Shown piece after piece: positions 25,119 to 26,411 of a stretch of 26,411 bases of DNA. The translations under genes and the position numbers were made by a program. Every line of letters starts with the position of its first letter. Position 1 is the stretch's first letter. Source of the DNA: Cytophagales bacterium (GTDB lineage Bacteria > Bacteroidota > Bacteroidia > Cytophagales > Cyclobacteriaceae); assembly GCA_029262955.1 (NCBI GenBank), contig JAJCYL010000305.1, positions 1 to 26,411 of the forward strand. The letters run 5' to 3'. Below the pieces are notes generated by a model. The model was given only the letters and a program-made list of their open reading frames with translations, did no database searches and was not told the origin of the DNA.

Positions 25119-26411
25119 ATCAGTCAAATGACCAATTGATAAAGGATCTTTCACCGAAAAAATTTGGATGGAAGGGTAAAATCTGGACAGTTTTCCTGGT
25201 CTTGATAATTCTGGTAGGCTTGTATGCTTACTTACAACAACTAAACCAAGGGCTTGTAATAACCGGGATGCGAGATTATGCGCTATGGGGAGTGTACATT
25301 TCAAATTTTGTTTTTTTTGTGGCAATTAGTCTTGTGGGCTCTTTGGTCACAGCCATATTAAGATTATCGGGTGTCCAATGGAGTACACCGTTGACCAGGA
25401 TTGCTGAAATTATTGCTGTAGCAGCTATTGTGATGGCAGGCCTTACCATTATTATAGACATGGGTAGACCAGACAGGATGTTGAATTTATTCCTACATGG
25501 TCGCCTTCAGTCACCTATTATCTGGGACGTAATCGTGATCACCACCTATCTGTTCATTAGTATTTTACTTTTATACTATCCGTTACTACCGGATTTCAGC
25601 ATTCTCAAGAAACATTTTAAAGAAGAGAAAAGATTAAGTAAGTGGTATGGCAGGCTTTCGCTGAATTGGACCGGAAATGCCGAACAGCACAGAATCTATA
25701 CTCATTCCATTAAAATGCTTTCAATAATGATCATACCTGTGGCTTTTGCCATACACACAGTCACAGCATGGTTATTCGAGACGACATATCGGCCGGGATG
25801 GGACAGCACAAATTTTGGGCCTTACTTTATTGCAGGTGCATTCGTGGCGGGTGCCGGTGCAGTGATTGCCGTCATGTTCGTACTTCGTAAAACCTACCAG
25901 TTAGAGAACTACATTACTGATGATCATTTTGACAAAATGGGCAAAATACTTGTTTTGCTTTGTCTGATCTATCTTTATTTCAACATCAATGAATACCTTA
26001 TACCCACTTACAAATCTACTGAAGAAGAGGCGTTACATCTTCAAAGTTTGTTTACCGGGGAATATTCTATATTGTTTTGGACCGCCATTATAGGTGGATT
26101 GGTCCTACCGGTAGTTCTCTTGATGTTCCCTCAGGGAAGAAAACCTCTTCCTTTGTTTGTAGTGTCACTTGCAGTGGTGATAGGCGCCTGGTGGAAACGA
26201 TATATTATTGTGATTCCCACACTAAGTCATCCCTTCCTTCCAATTCAGGGTGTACCTGAATCCTGGCGTACATATTCACCAACCTGGATGGAATGGTCGA
26301 TCACTTTCGCAACGTTGGCTGCTGCAATGCTCATCGTTACCCTGTTGGTTCGATTCTTGCCAATTGTACCGATTCATGAAACTATCGAAGAACGAGGATT
26401 ACTTGAAGTGT
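25115..26411 (+). CDS. NrfD/PsrC-type polytopic membrane subunit (3' end beyond window)
   Basis: The frame is open for 432 codons to the window end, starting at ATG 25115, which overlaps the ferredoxin stop. The sequence is strongly hydrophobic with about nine or ten helices. Typical NrfD features are YALWGVYISNFVFFVAISLV, RIAEIIAVAAIVMAGLTIII followed by DMGRPDRMLNLFLHGR, and SIKMLSIMIIPVAFAIHTV with ETTYRPGWDS. The size fits long NrfD-like quinol-interacting subunits rather than short PsrC. The end of the readable sequence (PIHETIEERGLLEV) looks close to a C-terminus. It should pass electrons between the membrane quinone pool and the ferredoxin. Confidence 0.93.
   Translation, partial: MNQSNDQLIKDLSPKKFGWKGKIWTVFLVLIILVGLYAYLQQLNQGLVITGMRDYALWGVYISNFVFFVAISLVGSLVTAILRLSGVQWSTPLTRIAEIIAVAAIVMAGLTIIIDMGRPDRMLNLFLHGRLQSPIIWDVIVITTYLFISILLLYYPLLPDFSILKKHFKEEKRLSKWYGRLSLNWTGNAEQHRIYTHSIKMLSIMIIPVAFAIHTVTAWLFETTYRPGWDSTNFGPYFIAGAFVAGAGAVIAVMFVLRKTYQLENYITDDHFDKMGKILVLLCLIYLYFNINEYLIPTYKSTEEEALHLQSLFTGEYSILFWTAIIGGLVLPVVLLMFPQGRKPLPLFVVSLAVVIGAWWKRYIIVIPTLSHPFLPIQGVPESWRTYSPTWMEWSITFATLAAAMLIVTLLVRFLPIVPIHETIEERGLLEV

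Noticed and set aside
25276..25461. Minus-strand frames at the right end as genes
   Set aside because: They lie opposite the uninterrupted NrfD-type frame that runs from 25115 to the window end and show no recognisable features.

Overview
The window looks like a chromosomal segment of a Bacteroidota bacterium, probably an aerobic Cytophagales-type lineage. The evidence is a complete SusC/SusD pair with its ECF sigma factor and DUF4974-type FecR regulator, lax Bacteroidota-style lipoboxes, a HYC_CC_PP-like small protein, DUF5777, DUF2490 and DUF4136 proteins, and almost no Shine-Dalgarno signals. Every gene I can support is on the + strand. I see no rRNA, tRNA, CRISPR array or insertion sequence.

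Region 1 (1-2043) is the end of an operon: the C-terminus of a DUF1111 di-heme oxidoreductase, a Rieske-type lipoprotein lacking the usual disulfide cysteines, and an OprO/P-like porin, closed by an AT-rich hairpin terminator. Region 2 (2094-7931) looks like a metal-handling island, most likely for copper. It holds a His-rich HYC_CC_PP-like membrane protein, a small exported protein and a tight five-gene operon: DUF2231 membrane protein, His-rich lipoprotein, NTF2-like protein, SAM methyltransferase, and a multicopper oxidase with a Met-rich insert and a C-terminal outer-membrane-barrel-like domain. The island presumably binds and oxidises periplasmic Cu(I), with the last protein anchoring the oxidase at the outer membrane.

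Region 3 (7974-14681) is a classic trans-envelope-regulated nutrient uptake locus: ECF sigma, FecR anti-sigma, SusC-like TonB-dependent transporter with an STN signalling domain, SusD-like lipoprotein, then a strong rho-independent terminator. No hydrolase is present, so the substrate is unknown. Region 4 (14723-20113) carries a fused MFS/spermidine-synthase-like protein, two tandem paralogous ECF sigma factors with no visible anti-sigma, and a Wzi-like outer-membrane protein whose start overlaps the second sigma gene.

Region 5 (20499-22149) has a DUF4136 lipoprotein, a doubtful small ORF and a DUF2490 barrel-like protein. Region 6 (22482-26411) is a respiratory-looking module: monohaem cytochrome c lipoprotein, DUF5777 barrel, an 89-residue Tat protein of unknown function, a Tat-type ferredoxin with 15 instead of 16 cluster cysteines, and an NrfD/PsrC-type quinone-interacting membrane subunit running off the right edge. 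A molybdopterin catalytic subunit is expected but not in the window. The most notable items are the oxidase-barrel fusion and the region 6 module, where the small Tat protein and the ferredoxin N-terminus share the same twin-arginine plus glycine-motif layout.
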